64,000 nt of DNA from Pseudarthrobacter phenanthrenivorans (GTDB lineage: Bacteria > Actinomycetota > Actinomycetes > Actinomycetales > Micrococcaceae), in contig NZ_JWTB01000043.1 of NCBI RefSeq assembly GCF_000813845.1, positions 1 to 64,000 on the forward strand. Reading direction: 5' to 3'. Shown here in pieces: positions 24,423 through 33,185 of this stretch. The notes beneath the pieces are model-generated. The model ran no database searches. It saw only the letters and a list, made by a program, of their open reading frames with translations, and was not told the DNA's origin. Made by a program: the position numbers and the translations under genes. Every line of letters begins with the position of its first letter. Position 1 is the first letter of the stretch.

Positions 24423-25151
24423 TCACAGTCCTTCTTTGGCGGATAACTTGGTGTTCTGTGGGGCGGGAGTGAGTTCGGGGGCAATGCCTACGCACAGCCA
24501 GGCGGTGATTTGGCGGGCCATGGTTTCCTGGTCCGGTTTCGTGGGGGAATCCGGGGTGCCGAGCCACTGTTCGCCGGCGTTCCGCACCAGTCCAATGGCT
24601 GCCTTGGGCCAGTAACCGATCAGGGTTTCCGTCGCCCCGGCCAGGTGCGAGCGCATGGGCGTGGCAATCATGTCCGCAATGGCGTCAAAGAAGTGGCCCA
24701 GGGGACCGCCGGCAGCGGCGGGGTGGGGCGGGCCTGCGGGGTCCGCCGGGGCGTAGCTGGTGACGAATGTATAGACGTTGGGGCTGGTGTCCGCCATCTG
24801 GAGATAGGCCGAGACCATCGCCAGCAGACCTTCCCGGGGCGTGAGTGCACTTTGGGCTGCTTCCTGGATGCGGTGCTGCATCTGGCGGAGGACCACTTCG
24901 CCCACCGCCTGCTGCAGCCCGGCTTTGTCCCCGAAGTAGCGGTAAAAGACCGACTTTGACGTCCCGGCGGCGCTGGCGATGTCCTCCATGGACGCATCGC
25001 TGCCCAGGGCGTGTACGGCACGGCGGGCCTGCCTGATCAGTTCCCTGCGCCGTTCCTCGCGGTGGCTCTGCCAGCGGGCCGAGCGCCCGTCCGGACTTGC
25101 CGGGGAGGGCAGCTCAATGCTCAAGGGGAGGCTTGTGTCCTGAAAGTTCAC
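24423..25151 (-). CDS. TetR-family regulator of the fatty-acid cluster
   Basis: This 242-residue repressor has a helix-turn-helix at about residues 28-75 (LIRQARRAVHALGSDASMED, then GTSKSVFYRYFGDKAGLQQA). An all-helical ligand domain follows. The start is a GTG at 25151: upstream in-frame codons would translate the perfect operator palindrome at 25152-25182. A TACGCT box 7 bases upstream overlaps that operator, which implies a leaderless, autorepressed transcript. The operator also lies between this gene and the thiolase gene at 25213, so one protein probably controls both arms of the cluster. An acyl-CoA ligand is likely by analogy. Confidence 0.88.
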   Translation of the reverse strand: MNFQDTSLPLSIELPSPASPDGRSARWQSHREERRRELIRQARRAVHALGSDASMEDIASAAGTSKSVFYRYFGDKAGLQQAVGEVVLRQMQHRIQEAAQSALTPREGLLAMVSAYLQMADTSPNVYTFVTSYAPADPAGPPHPAAAGGPLGHFFDAIADMIATPMRSHLAGATETLIGYWPKAAIGLVRNAGEQWLGTPDSPTKPDQETMARQITAWLCVGIAPELTPAPQNTKLSAKEGL

Positions 25152-25182
25152 GATACCCAGCGTATCAGGTACGCTGGGTATC
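25152..25182. promoter_or_regulatory. Perfect 31-bp TetR operator
   Basis: GATACCCAGCGTA and TACGCTGGGTATC flank 5 bases (TCAGG). This 13-bp perfect dyad begins immediately upstream of the tetR GTG and 31 bp before the thiolase ATG. It also covers the tetR -10 box (TACGCT at 25159-25164). Confidence 0.85.
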
Positions 25183-25212
25183 GGTAACCGCATGTGACCA
25201 AAGGAGCCATCC

Positions 25213-26565
25213 ATGTCCACAACCGGACAGTCCACGCCCGCATCCGACGAAGCTGTCCGCCGCGCTCCGGCGACGCGCAGGGCGGTGATCGTCGGCGGCA
25301 ACAGGATTCCGTTCGCCCGCGCCGGCGGCGCCTATGCCAAGTCGTCCAACCAGGACATGCTGACCGCAGCCCTGGACGGCTTGATCGCACGGTTCGGCCT
25401 GCAGGACGAACGGATCGGCCAGGTGGCGGCGGGCGCCGTTCTTAAGCACTCCCGTGACTTCAACCTCACCAGGGAAGCAGTCCTCGGATCGGCCCTTTCT
25501 GCCGAGACTCCGGTGTACGACCTGCAGCAGGCATGCGCCACCGGCCTTGAAACGGTGGTGGGACTGTCCAACAAGATCAAACTCGGGCAGATCGAATCGG
25601 GGATAGCCGGCGGCGTGGATTCCGCCTCGGACGCGCCGGTAGTGGTCAGCGAGGGTCTCCGTGAGGTCATCCTGGACCTCAGCCGGGCCAAGGCGCTGCC
25701 CCAGCGGCTCCAGATCCTCAGCCGGTTGCGGCCAAAGGACCTGGCACCACTGGCCCCCGGGACGGCGGAACCACGGACCGGGCTGAGCATGGGTGAGCAC
25801 CAGGCCCTCACCACGGCGCAGTGGAAGATCTCCCGGGAAGCACAGGACGAACTGGCGCTGAACAGCCACCGCAACCTCGCTGCCGCCTACGATTCGGGGT
25901 TCTTTGATGACCTCCTTACCCCCTACCGCGGGCTGACGCGCGACGGCAATCTGCGGGCGGACACGTCCGCGGAGAAACTCGCCGGACTGAAGCCAGTCTT
26001 CGGCCGCAACCTTGGTGCCGACGCAACCATGACTGCGGGTAACTCCACCCCGCTGACCGACGGTGCTTCCACGGTGCTGCTGGCCTCCGACGAATGGGCT
26101 GATGCCCGCGACCTGCCCAAGCTGGCAGCCGTGGTGGATGCGGAAGCCGCGGCCGTCGACTTTGTCCATGGCAAGGACGGGCTGCTGATGGCCCCCGTGT
26201 TCGCCGTGCCCCGGCTCCTGGCCCGCCATGACCTGACCCTGGCAGACTTTGACTTCTTCGAGATCCATGAGGCCTTTGCGGCCACCGTGCTCAGTACGTT
26301 GGCTGCCTGGGAAGACGAGGAGTTTGGCCGTACCCGCCTGGGCCTGGAGGGCGCGTTCGGCAGCATTGACCGTTCCCGCCTCAACGTCAACGGCTCATCG
26401 CTGGCAGCAGGCCATCCGTTTGCCGCCACCGGCGGACGCATCGTCGCCACACTGGCCAAGATGCTCCACGCTAAGGCGGCCTCCACCGGCCGTCCCGCCC
26501 GGGGGCTGGTATCGGTGTGCGCAGCAGGCGGCCAGGGCGTCGTCGCGATCCTTGAATCTCTGTAG
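25213..26565 (+). CDS. Acetyl-CoA C-acyltransferase (thiolase)
   Basis: This 450-residue thiolase cleaves 3-ketoacyl-CoA to acetyl-CoA, or runs in reverse. The nucleophilic Cys is in LQQACATGLETVVG near residue 110. The second active-site blocks are FEIHEAFAATVL near 355 and VSVCAAGGQGVVAI at the C-terminus, giving His and Cys. NVNGSSLAAGHPFAATGGR carries the catalytic-loop His. It is similar to FadI/FadA2-type thiolases. It leads the plus-strand arm, 11 bases before the FabG4-like gene, and is controlled from the TetR operator just upstream. Confidence 0.92.
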   Translation: MSTTGQSTPASDEAVRRAPATRRAVIVGGNRIPFARAGGAYAKSSNQDMLTAALDGLIARFGLQDERIGQVAAGAVLKHSRDFNLTREAVLGSALSAETPVYDLQQACATGLETVVGLSNKIKLGQIESGIAGGVDSASDAPVVVSEGLREVILDLSRAKALPQRLQILSRLRPKDLAPLAPGTAEPRTGLSMGEHQALTTAQWKISREAQDELALNSHRNLAAAYDSGFFDDLLTPYRGLTRDGNLRADTSAEKLAGLKPVFGRNLGADATMTAGNSTPLTDGASTVLLASDEWADARDLPKLAAVVDAEAAAVDFVHGKDGLLMAPVFAVPRLLARHDLTLADFDFFEIHEAFAATVLSTLAAWEDEEFGRTRLGLEGAFGSIDRSRLNVNGSSLAAGHPFAATGGRIVATLAKMLHAKAASTGRPARGLVSVCAAGGQGVVAILESL

Positions 26566-26576
26566 GGGGGACAGCT

Positions 26577-27917
26577 ATGGCAGATACGTATTCGCAATTG
26601 GTCAACAGCGGCCTGGGCAGGAACGTCGCAAAGAAACTCGGACTCCCGCAACCTGCCGTCCTGCGCCGTTACCAGCCAGGCGGGCCGCTGGTTACCGGAC
26701 CCGTCGTCGTCCTGGGTGACACCACCGGCGCGGACAAGCTCGCCGCGGAACTGTTGTCGTGGGACCTTGACGTCAGGAGGCACGCCGTCCCGGCCGAAAA
26801 GCTCGGCGGCATCATCCTGGTCCTCGACGAACTCGGGCACCCCGCGGACCTGGAAAAGCCCGTTCTCGCAGCGGCAGGATCCCTCCGGGACCTGCGTCCG
26901 GGCGGCAGGGTCATCACCATCTCCCGCCCGGCAGCGGAGGCAACCACTCCGGACGCGGCGGCGGCCCGGCAGGGGGTCGACGGCTTCCTGCGCTCACTGG
27001 CCAAGGAACTCCGTGCGGGCGCCACCGGCAACGGCGTGCTCCTGGCAGACGGCACCACCGCCACGAGCCCCAGCGTCCTGGCCGCCACCCGGTTCTTCCT
27101 CTCCGGCCGTTCAGCCTTCGTGGACGGGCAGTTCCTGGCCGTGTCGACCGGAGACGGGGTGTTGCCCGGGAACCCGGAGCAGCCGCTTGCCGGGAAGATT
27201 GCCGTCGTCACCGGTGCGGCCCGGGGCATCGGCGCCCAGATCGCCCGGACCCTGCACCGCGATGGCGCAACCCTGGTCCTGGTGGACATTCCTGCGGCAG
27301 GCGACCAGCTGGCAGCCGTAGCCAACCAGGTGCACGGCACGGCCCTGCAACTGGACATCACCCGGACCGACGCGGGCCAGCGCATCATCGATCACGCCGT
27401 GCAGCGGCACGGACGGCTGGACGTCGTGGTGCACAACGCAGGGGTCACGCGGGACAAGCTCCTCGCCAACATGGACCCGGTGCGGTGGAACACCGTCATC
27501 AACATCAACATCGCCGCCCAGCTGCGCATCAACGAGGCGCTGCTGTCATCCGACCACTTCCAGCCTTCGCCACGTATTGTTTCAGTTGCCTCCACCAGCG
27601 GCATTGCCGGCAACCGGGGGCAGACGAACTACGCAGCATCCAAGGGAGGTGTCATGGGAATGGTGCGGGCCACAGCCCCGCTGATCGCCTCCCGCGGCGG
27701 CACCATCAACGCCGTTGCCCCCGGATTCATCGAAACAGAGATGACGGCGCGCATTCCCTTCGCCGTACGCGAAGTGGCCCGTCGGCTGAACTCCCTGCAG
27801 CAGGGGGGACTGCCGTCCGACGTCGCCGAAACCATCGCGTTCCTGGCCAGCGACGCCGCAGGCGGAATTAACGGGGAGGTGCTGCGGGTGTGTGGTCAAA
27901 ACCTGGTGGGGGCATGA
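26577..27917 (+). CDS. FabG4-type 3-oxoacyl reductase with extra N-terminal domain
   Basis: This 446-residue protein is much longer than normal FabG (about 245). The N-terminal 200 residues are a degenerate Rossmann-like domain (VVVLGDTTGADKLAAELLSW). The active SDR domain starts near 205, with TGAARGIGAQIART, VHNAGVTRDKLL, Ser in VSVASTSGIAG and YAASK (Tyr/Lys). This architecture is that of M. tuberculosis FabG4 (Rv0242c), which acts on CoA-linked 3-keto/3-hydroxy substrates. Here it sits between a thiolase and a MaoC hydratase, the same neighbourhood as Rv0241c-Rv0244c. The ATG follows GGGGGGACAG. Confidence 0.92.
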   Translation: MADTYSQLVNSGLGRNVAKKLGLPQPAVLRRYQPGGPLVTGPVVVLGDTTGADKLAAELLSWDLDVRRHAVPAEKLGGIILVLDELGHPADLEKPVLAAAGSLRDLRPGGRVITISRPAAEATTPDAAAARQGVDGFLRSLAKELRAGATGNGVLLADGTTATSPSVLAATRFFLSGRSAFVDGQFLAVSTGDGVLPGNPEQPLAGKIAVVTGAARGIGAQIARTLHRDGATLVLVDIPAAGDQLAAVANQVHGTALQLDITRTDAGQRIIDHAVQRHGRLDVVVHNAGVTRDKLLANMDPVRWNTVININIAAQLRINEALLSSDHFQPSPRIVSVASTSGIAGNRGQTNYAASKGGVMGMVRATAPLIASRGGTINAVAPGFIETEMTARIPFAVREVARRLNSLQQGGLPSDVAETIAFLASDAAGGINGEVLRVCGQNLVGA

Positions 27918-28843
27918 CGCACCAGCAACCGGTAATCCTGGCCGAGATGCCGTCCTTGTCGAAGCTCTATGTCAACGCCGCAGCCCAGGCAGCCCGCCGC
28001 CGGCTCCTGGGAACGCATGACGCCGCCGTCCTCCCCACGGACAGCCATGAAGTCAGGGGGGTGACCGTTGCGGTGGAGAACCTCACCGCGTACCAGCATC
28101 TGATCGGCGAGACGGCCAGTGACGTGCTGCCCGCAGGCTTTATACACGCCATTGCGTTTCCACTGGCAATGAGTGTCCTGAACCGCGACGACTTCCCGCT
28201 GCCGCTGCTCGGGATGATCCACCTCCGCAACAGTGTTGAGCAACGGTCGCCCCTCGTCTTCACCGACGTCCTCGACATGACGGCCAGGGTGGACAACCTT
28301 CGCGGCCACCGTGCAGGCACACAGGTGGACGTCATCGCCGAAGTGCGCCGCTCCGGCTCTTCCGAGGTGCATTGGCGGGGAGTCTCCACCTACCTGGCAA
28401 AGGGGGTATTCCTGCCGGGAATCGACAAACCCACAGCACAGGCACCCAGGGGGGAGTTCTCAGCACCTGACCCAACAGCCTTGTGGCATCTGGGCGTGGA
28501 CACGGGGCGCGCCTACGCGGCGGTCTCGGGCGATTTTAACCCGATCCACCTCAGCGTCCTCTCGGCCAAGGCCTTGGGCATGCGCCGTTCCATCGCCCAC
28601 GGCATGTACCTCGCATCCCGTGCGCTCGCAGACGTCGGCCCGGCCCGCGGCGACTCCTTTACCTGGGATGTGGAGTTCGACGCCCCGGTATTCCTGCCGT
28701 CCCGGGTTGCTTTGGAAATCGCCACCGACCACAGCGGCTCAGTGGCGTGGAAACACTCCAGCTTCGTGGCGTGGAACCCGGGGTCCGGCCGGCGCCACTT
28801 CAGCGGGACGGTCGCGGCGCTGCCGGCGCAGGATTGCGGCTAG
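27914..28843 (+). CDS. MaoC-family (R)-specific enoyl-CoA hydratase (HtdX-like)
   Basis: This 309-residue double hot-dog protein has the hydratase-2 motif near residue 200: SGDFNPIHLS with the catalytic Asp and His, then GMRRSIAHGMYLASRAL. An N-terminal non-catalytic hot-dog covers about residues 40-165. It should hydrate trans-2-enoyl-CoA to (R)-3-hydroxyacyl-CoA, matched to the FabG4-like reductase. The ATG at 27914 overlaps the reductase stop (ATGA), so translation is coupled; an upstream in-frame ATG at 27890 lies inside that gene and is less likely. The closest known relative by context is HtdX (Rv0241c). Confidence 0.9.
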   Translation: MTHQQPVILAEMPSLSKLYVNAAAQAARRRLLGTHDAAVLPTDSHEVRGVTVAVENLTAYQHLIGETASDVLPAGFIHAIAFPLAMSVLNRDDFPLPLLGMIHLRNSVEQRSPLVFTDVLDMTARVDNLRGHRAGTQVDVIAEVRRSGSSEVHWRGVSTYLAKGVFLPGIDKPTAQAPRGEFSAPDPTALWHLGVDTGRAYAAVSGDFNPIHLSVLSAKALGMRRSIAHGMYLASRALADVGPARGDSFTWDVEFDAPVFLPSRVALEIATDHSGSVAWKHSSFVAWNPGSGRRHFSGTVAALPAQDCG

Positions 28844-29958
28844 TCCCGGGGACGGATGGCCCGCAGGATCCGGTGGAGGCTCAGCAGCACCGACTCTGAT
28901 GCAGGGACGGTGCCCTGGGCCGCCGGCCGGCCGGCGGTGGCGGCCATGCAGGCTTCCACCGCCACCCTGGCAGTCTCGAAGGCATCGTTCCGTTCCTGTT
29001 CGTCCCCCTCGGTATGGACCGACAGCAGCTTGCCGGTGGCGGTGACGGCGTCCGCCAGTGGCCCATTGTCCTGCAACGGTATGGCGTACGGCGCATCGTC
29101 CTCATAGATCACGTCGGACAGGACATCCGTCATGTCCTGGATGTGGAAGGTAACGCGTTCCAGGTTCTGCAGGTCGCGGTAGTCCTGGTCGATGTCACGC
29201 GGATGCAGCTTCCGGCGCGGGTTGGCCCTGCGGCTTGCGTCCGCTTCCTTCACCAAATGGCGCACCGATCGGGCCGCCTCGGCCAGTTCATCCGACCTGC
29301 GCGACCAGTCCTCGTGTTCGGGCGGCCACTTTTCCTTGAGGGCTGCGCCCATATCAGTGAGCTGCCGCCCAAGGGCCTGGCGCAGGTCGGCCATGCTGGA
29401 CGCGGCGGCGTTGAGGTGCAGGGGCGGAAAGATCAGGAAGTTCACGGCAATGCCCACGGCCACGCCGGCGGCCATTTGCACCAGGTATCCGTACGAGAAA
29501 TCTTCGGCGTTACTGCCGCCCACCAGCAGAACCAGCAGGGCCGCCGTCGGAATCCAGTCACTGCCTGAACCGATGCCCGGCAAGCCGCCCAGCAGGACGC
29601 CCACCCCCATGAACACGGCGACCGTAAGAGGGGAAGGATCGCTGATGCTCACCAGCAGGAAGGCGAGGCCGATTCCCATTGCCAACCCGGCCAGGGCCTG
29701 GGCGCCCTGCTTCACGGACCCGGCGACGTTGTGGTACATGGCCACCAGGGCACCCAGCGGTGCGTAGTACGCGTAGTGCGAGGCGGCGCCCGGCATGAGG
29801 GGAGCGATGGCGAACGCCAGCCCTGCAGCCACGGCCGCTTTCCCTGCCAGTTGCAGCCGCTGTGCTGCGAAGGCGGCGGAGAGTCCCGCCACCGATTGTT
29901 TGAGTAGTTGGGTCCCCCGAGCCCACCGTGCATCCGGACGTGCTTGAGTATTGCCCAT
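28840..29958 (-). CDS. FUSC family membrane protein
   Basis: This 372-residue protein has six hydrophobic segments in its N-terminal half (about residues 35-170, for example AAVAAGLAFAIAPLMPG and LTVAVFMGVGVLLGG). A long charged, helical cytoplasmic half follows. This is the FUSC/aromatic-acid exporter-like layout, at half size. The substrate is unknown. It overlaps the MaoC gene end by 4 bases on the opposite strand. A TACTGT box lies 6 bases before the ATG. Confidence 0.8.
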   Translation of the reverse strand: MGNTQARPDARWARGTQLLKQSVAGLSAAFAAQRLQLAGKAAVAAGLAFAIAPLMPGAASHYAYYAPLGALVAMYHNVAGSVKQGAQALAGLAMGIGLAFLLVSISDPSPLTVAVFMGVGVLLGGLPGIGSGSDWIPTAALLVLLVGGSNAEDFSYGYLVQMAAGVAVGIAVNFLIFPPLHLNAAASSMADLRQALGRQLTDMGAALKEKWPPEHEDWSRRSDELAEAARSVRHLVKEADASRRANPRRKLHPRDIDQDYRDLQNLERVTFHIQDMTDVLSDVIYEDDAPYAIPLQDNGPLADAVTATGKLLSVHTEGDEQERNDAFETARVAVEACMAATAGRPAAQGTVPASESVLLSLHRILRAIRPRD

Positions 29959-29964
29959 CCGGCC

Positions 29965-29970
29965 ACAGTA
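29965..29970 (-). promoter_or_regulatory. Leaderless -10 box for the FUSC gene
   Basis: TACTGT stands 6 bases before the ATG at 29958. Confidence 0.45.
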
Positions 29971-29984
29971 GGGCCGGCTGACCG

Positions 29985-31094
29985 TCAGGACAAGCCGGCT
30001 GCGGAACGCCGCACTTCGGCTGCCAGCCGGTGGGCGCGGCCCGGGGTACGCCCCTCTTCAGCGCGCCGCGGGATGTAGCCGAAGCCCAGACCATAGGACG
30101 GGTCGGCAAAACCAAGGGCCGCGTTGGCCCCTTCATGGCCGAACGCCCGGTAGCTGCCGAAGTTCCGCGAGGGGTGGGGCTTCATGAAGACGACGGCGAA
30201 TGCGTTGTCCAGCCCGGAGGACCGGTCCAGGCCCCAGACCTGTTCACGTGCCATGGCTTCCAGGATCCACGCCTCAAGGAACGGCGCACCACCCTCGACG
30301 CCTGTTGTTGCCGCCGCGTACAGGCGCGCAAGGCCGTCGGCGGACCCCATGCCGCCGGCGGCGGACATGCCTGCCGCCCGGACGGACCGGATGTTCGGCA
30401 GTTCCATGATGGTGCTTACCGGGGCGTTGCTGTTCATGCCCTCCACGCTGAGCGGGTCAACCCAGCCCTGGTCCGGGGCGTCGTCGTAAAGGACGTCGCG
30501 GTAGCGCGGCTCAAGGTCTGCCGGCAGCCCGAGGAAGAAATCCACGTCCTGCGCCTTTCGGATCCGCCGGTCGTAGATGTCCTGGAGCGCCTCGCCTGCA
30601 GTCCGCCGGCACAGCTCCTCCATGAGGATGCCGATGGTGAGGGCGTGGTAGCCGAACTGCCGCCCGGGCTCCCACGAGGGATGGGCCGCAGCGAGCCGTG
30701 CGGCCGCGGCTGGGGTGGTGAATTCGTCCAGGCCAAACCCGCCCGCAATGCCCATCAGCCCCGCCTGGTGGGACAGCGCCTCCCTGACCAGCAGCCGGTC
30801 TTTCCCGTGCACGCCGAATTCCGGCCAATAGTGCGCCACGGTCTTATCCAGGTCGAGGACGCCGTCCTGGACCAACAGGGCCACGACCATTGCCGCGACC
30901 CCCTTTGAGCAGGAGTAGGCGCCGGTCAGCGTATCCCGGGCCATGTCCGGGCCGCCGGTCAGCTGCACCACCGGGACGCCGCGGTGGTACGCCGCGAGCT
31001 GTGAGCTGTAGCCGGGATCATCTGCGAGGAACGACTCGAACAGGGCCAGGACGTTTTCGTACCCGGGCGCCACGAAACCAAGGGAAGTCTGCAT
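29985..31094 (-). CDS. Class C beta-lactamase-like serine hydrolase (family VIII esterase type)
   Basis: This 369-residue protein carries the SxxK nucleophile motif in TGAYSCSKGVAAMVVALL near residue 78 (Ser and Lys). There is a second conserved block at GRQFGYHALTIGILMEEL near 165, where the general-base Tyr is expected. No signal peptide is visible, so it is probably cytoplasmic and more likely an esterase or peptidase than a secreted beta-lactamase. The substrate is unknown. A TACACT box 7 bases upstream supports the ATG at 31094. Confidence 0.85.
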   Translation of the reverse strand: MQTSLGFVAPGYENVLALFESFLADDPGYSSQLAAYHRGVPVVQLTGGPDMARDTLTGAYSCSKGVAAMVVALLVQDGVLDLDKTVAHYWPEFGVHGKDRLLVREALSHQAGLMGIAGGFGLDEFTTPAAAARLAAAHPSWEPGRQFGYHALTIGILMEELCRRTAGEALQDIYDRRIRKAQDVDFFLGLPADLEPRYRDVLYDDAPDQGWVDPLSVEGMNSNAPVSTIMELPNIRSVRAAGMSAAGGMGSADGLARLYAAATTGVEGGAPFLEAWILEAMAREQVWGLDRSSGLDNAFAVVFMKPHPSRNFGSYRAFGHEGANAALGFADPSYGLGFGYIPRRAEEGRTPGRAHRLAAEVRRSAAGLS

Positions 31095-31101
31095 GGCCTT
31101 C

Positions 31102-31107
31102 AGTGTA
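31102..31107 (-). promoter_or_regulatory. Leaderless -10 box for the serine hydrolase gene
   Basis: TACACT stands 7 bases before the ATG at 31094. Confidence 0.45.
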
Positions 31108-31133
31108 GTAGGAAAGCGATTTCCTGTAACCGG

Positions 31134-32222
31134 TCAGCGGGCGGCACCATGGCCCGGCGCAACTTCCTCGCCGGGCTTGACCGGGCCGGGTGGCGTGCCG
31201 TCGCCGAACGGCCGGCCGCCAAGGGACTCCCGGCCGTGGTCGTCCAGCCAGTTACTGAGGTCCGGCCCTGCGGGAACGATGCCGGTGGGATTGATGTCCT
31301 CGTGAACTATGTAGTAGTGCCGCTTGATCTGCACAAAGTCGATCGTGTCCCCGAAACCGGGCGTCTGGAACAAATCACGCGCGTATCCCCACAGGTTGGG
31401 CATCTCGCTCAACTTCTGCCGGTTGCACTTGAAGTGTCCGTGATAGACGGAATCGAACCTGGCCAGGGTGGTGAAGAGGCGCACGTCCGCCTCCGTGATG
31501 GTGTCGCCCACCAGGTAGCGCTGGCGTGACAGACGGTCCTCGAGCCAGTCCATCGCAGCCCAAAGCCGCCCGTACGCTGCGTTGTAGGCCTCCTGCGAGC
31601 CTGCGAAACCGCAGCGGTAGACGCCGTTGTTGACTTCGGTGAAGACTCGCTTGTTGACCTGGTCGATGTCCGCGCGGAGGTGCTCGGGGTAAAGCTGCGG
31701 TGCACCCGGGCGGTGGAACTCTGTCCACTCCGTCGAAAAGTCCAGGGTGATCTGGGGGAAGTTGTTGGTCACTACTTCACCGCTGGGCACGTCCACGATG
31801 GCAGGTACTGTTATTCCGCGCGGGTAGCCGGGGAACCGCTTGAAGTAGGCCTCCTGCAGGCGCTCTATGCCAAGGACAGGGTCCATGCCGCCGGGATCAA
31901 GGTCGAACGTCCATGAGCGGGCGTCGTGCGTTGGTCCTGGCTGGCCCAGGGAAATGGCATCCTCCAGCCCCAGGAGGCGCCTGACGATCACCGTGCGGTT
32001 TGCCCAGGGGCAGGCCCGTGCTGCGACGAGGCGGTAGCGCCCGGCTTCCACCGGCCACCCTGGCTCGCCGTTGCTCCCCGGTGAGGCGTTCCGGGTGATC
32101 CGGTCTTCGATGTAATTAGTGTCGCGGGTGAACTCAGCGCCGCCTGTGACGTAGGCGCCGCGGGTGCTGTAGCCGTCGGCGGTACCGGTCGCTGCGGGAG
32201 TGTTTTCCGTTTCCTGGCTCAT
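31134..32222 (-). CDS. Glutathionyl/mycothiolyl-hydroquinone reductase family protein
   Basis: This 362-residue GST-like protein belongs to the Xi/ECM4 (YqjG) group. It has the catalytic CPWA motif in RYRLVAARACPWANRTVIVR near residue 52 and the C-terminal helical domain (VNNGVYRCGFAGSQEAYN near 205). The family reduces thiol conjugates of quinones. This organism encodes mycothiol ligase (mshC at 46079) and probably lacks glutathione, so mycothiol is the likely thiol; that is inference. A TAGGCT box lies 6 bases before the ATG. Confidence 0.9.
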   Translation of the reverse strand: MSQETENTPAATGTADGYSTRGAYVTGGAEFTRDTNYIEDRITRNASPGSNGEPGWPVEAGRYRLVAARACPWANRTVIVRRLLGLEDAISLGQPGPTHDARSWTFDLDPGGMDPVLGIERLQEAYFKRFPGYPRGITVPAIVDVPSGEVVTNNFPQITLDFSTEWTEFHRPGAPQLYPEHLRADIDQVNKRVFTEVNNGVYRCGFAGSQEAYNAAYGRLWAAMDWLEDRLSRQRYLVGDTITEADVRLFTTLARFDSVYHGHFKCNRQKLSEMPNLWGYARDLFQTPGFGDTIDFVQIKRHYYIVHEDINPTGIVPAGPDLSNWLDDHGRESLGGRPFGDGTPPGPVKPGEEVAPGHGAAR

Positions 32223-32228
32223 GTCCCA

Positions 32229-32234
32229 AGCCTA
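32229..32234 (-). promoter_or_regulatory. Leaderless -10 box for the hydroquinone reductase gene
   Basis: TAGGCT stands 6 bases before the ATG at 32222. Confidence 0.55.
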
Positions 32235-32252
32235 AACGCCACCCCCACCGAT

Positions 32253-32993
32253 CTAGGCGCCGGCCAGCAGGATTGCCGAGATGGGCTGCCAGGCCGCGAG
32301 CCAGGATCCCGCCACGAGGAGTGTGAACAACATGATCCAGATGGCTGACGGCACAGCCGTGGCACGGTACAGGAGATAGGCGTCCGAGCTGGCGAGGCGG
32401 TCGCGGCGACGGGTGTGGACCTGGGCAAGTTTCAGCAGGTCGCGGACGGCCGCCACCAGCAGGGCAACTCCCAGGATGACGGCCATGTGCCCTGCAGCCG
32501 CCGGGGGTGCAAGGACCGCTGGCAAGGCAGTGGCGGCGATGGCGGTCGCGGTGATGGCGAAACCGGCAAGGTTCCGAAGGAAGAGGAGGGAAACAGCCAG
32601 GACCAGCGCGCTGGCCGCCATCGCTGCCGTTCCCCAGCCGTTGAGACCGCACCATACGAAGACTGCGCCGACCAGCGCAGGGACCGGGTACCCCCAAAAA
32701 CAGGACCAGGCGGCCGCCAACCTGCTGCGGCCGTACGTGGTGGTAGTCCCGGAATGGTCGAGCCGCAGCCGGATTCCGGACAACCGCTGCCCCGTGGTTA
32801 CAGCCGCAAAAGCATGGCCAAGTTCATGAGTGGCGGTGGCAATCAGGCCGAAGTAGCGCCAGCTTCGGGCGGGAATGGACAGGACGACGGCGGCTGCCAG
32901 GGACAGCAGCATTTCCTGCCACGTGATGTTGGGCACGTCTGCATGCCTGAAGACTGAACCAAGGATGTTCCCTACGCTCGCGGCGCCGTCCAT
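32253..32993 (-). CDS. M50-type membrane metallopeptidase
   Basis: This 246-residue membrane protein has an HExxH zinc motif within the first helices (ATATHELGHAFAAVTTGQ near residue 45) and five or so further hydrophobic segments. This resembles the M50B-like group of actinobacteria. Only one zinc-binding motif is obvious; a third ligand could be in the later helices. Its target is unknown. The ATG at 32993 is chosen because AGGAGG lies 5 bases upstream; an in-frame ATG at 33023 has no such site. Confidence 0.82.
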   Translation of the reverse strand: MDGAASVGNILGSVFRHADVPNITWQEMLLSLAAAVVLSIPARSWRYFGLIATATHELGHAFAAVTTGQRLSGIRLRLDHSGTTTTYGRSRLAAAWSCFWGYPVPALVGAVFVWCGLNGWGTAAMAASALVLAVSLLFLRNLAGFAITATAIAATALPAVLAPPAAAGHMAVILGVALLVAAVRDLLKLAQVHTRRRDRLASSDAYLLYRATAVPSAIWIMLFTLLVAGSWLAAWQPISAILLAGA

Positions 32994-33119
32994 CGCTGCC
33001 TCCTGGCTGTTGCTTGGCGTCATGGGTTCCGCCCAACGTTATGCCCCGCAGCTGGGTGGAACCTCAAGGTGAACCCACCGGACCGGGCCTCCCAAGGGGG
33101 CCGGGGCTATTAACAAGGA

Positions 33120-33148
33120 AAGGCACGCCGGGTGCGGCGTGCCCTTCC
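33120..33148 (-). terminator. Terminator-like hairpin after the DUF4193 gene
   Basis: GGCACGCC pairs with GGCGTGCC across a 6-base loop, extended by GGAAA/TTCC on the flanks. It lies about 40 bases past the DUF4193 stop. Confidence 0.5.
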
Positions 33149-33185
33149 ATAGGGGGACCATTCGTCCCCTGCTGACGCTTGTTGG

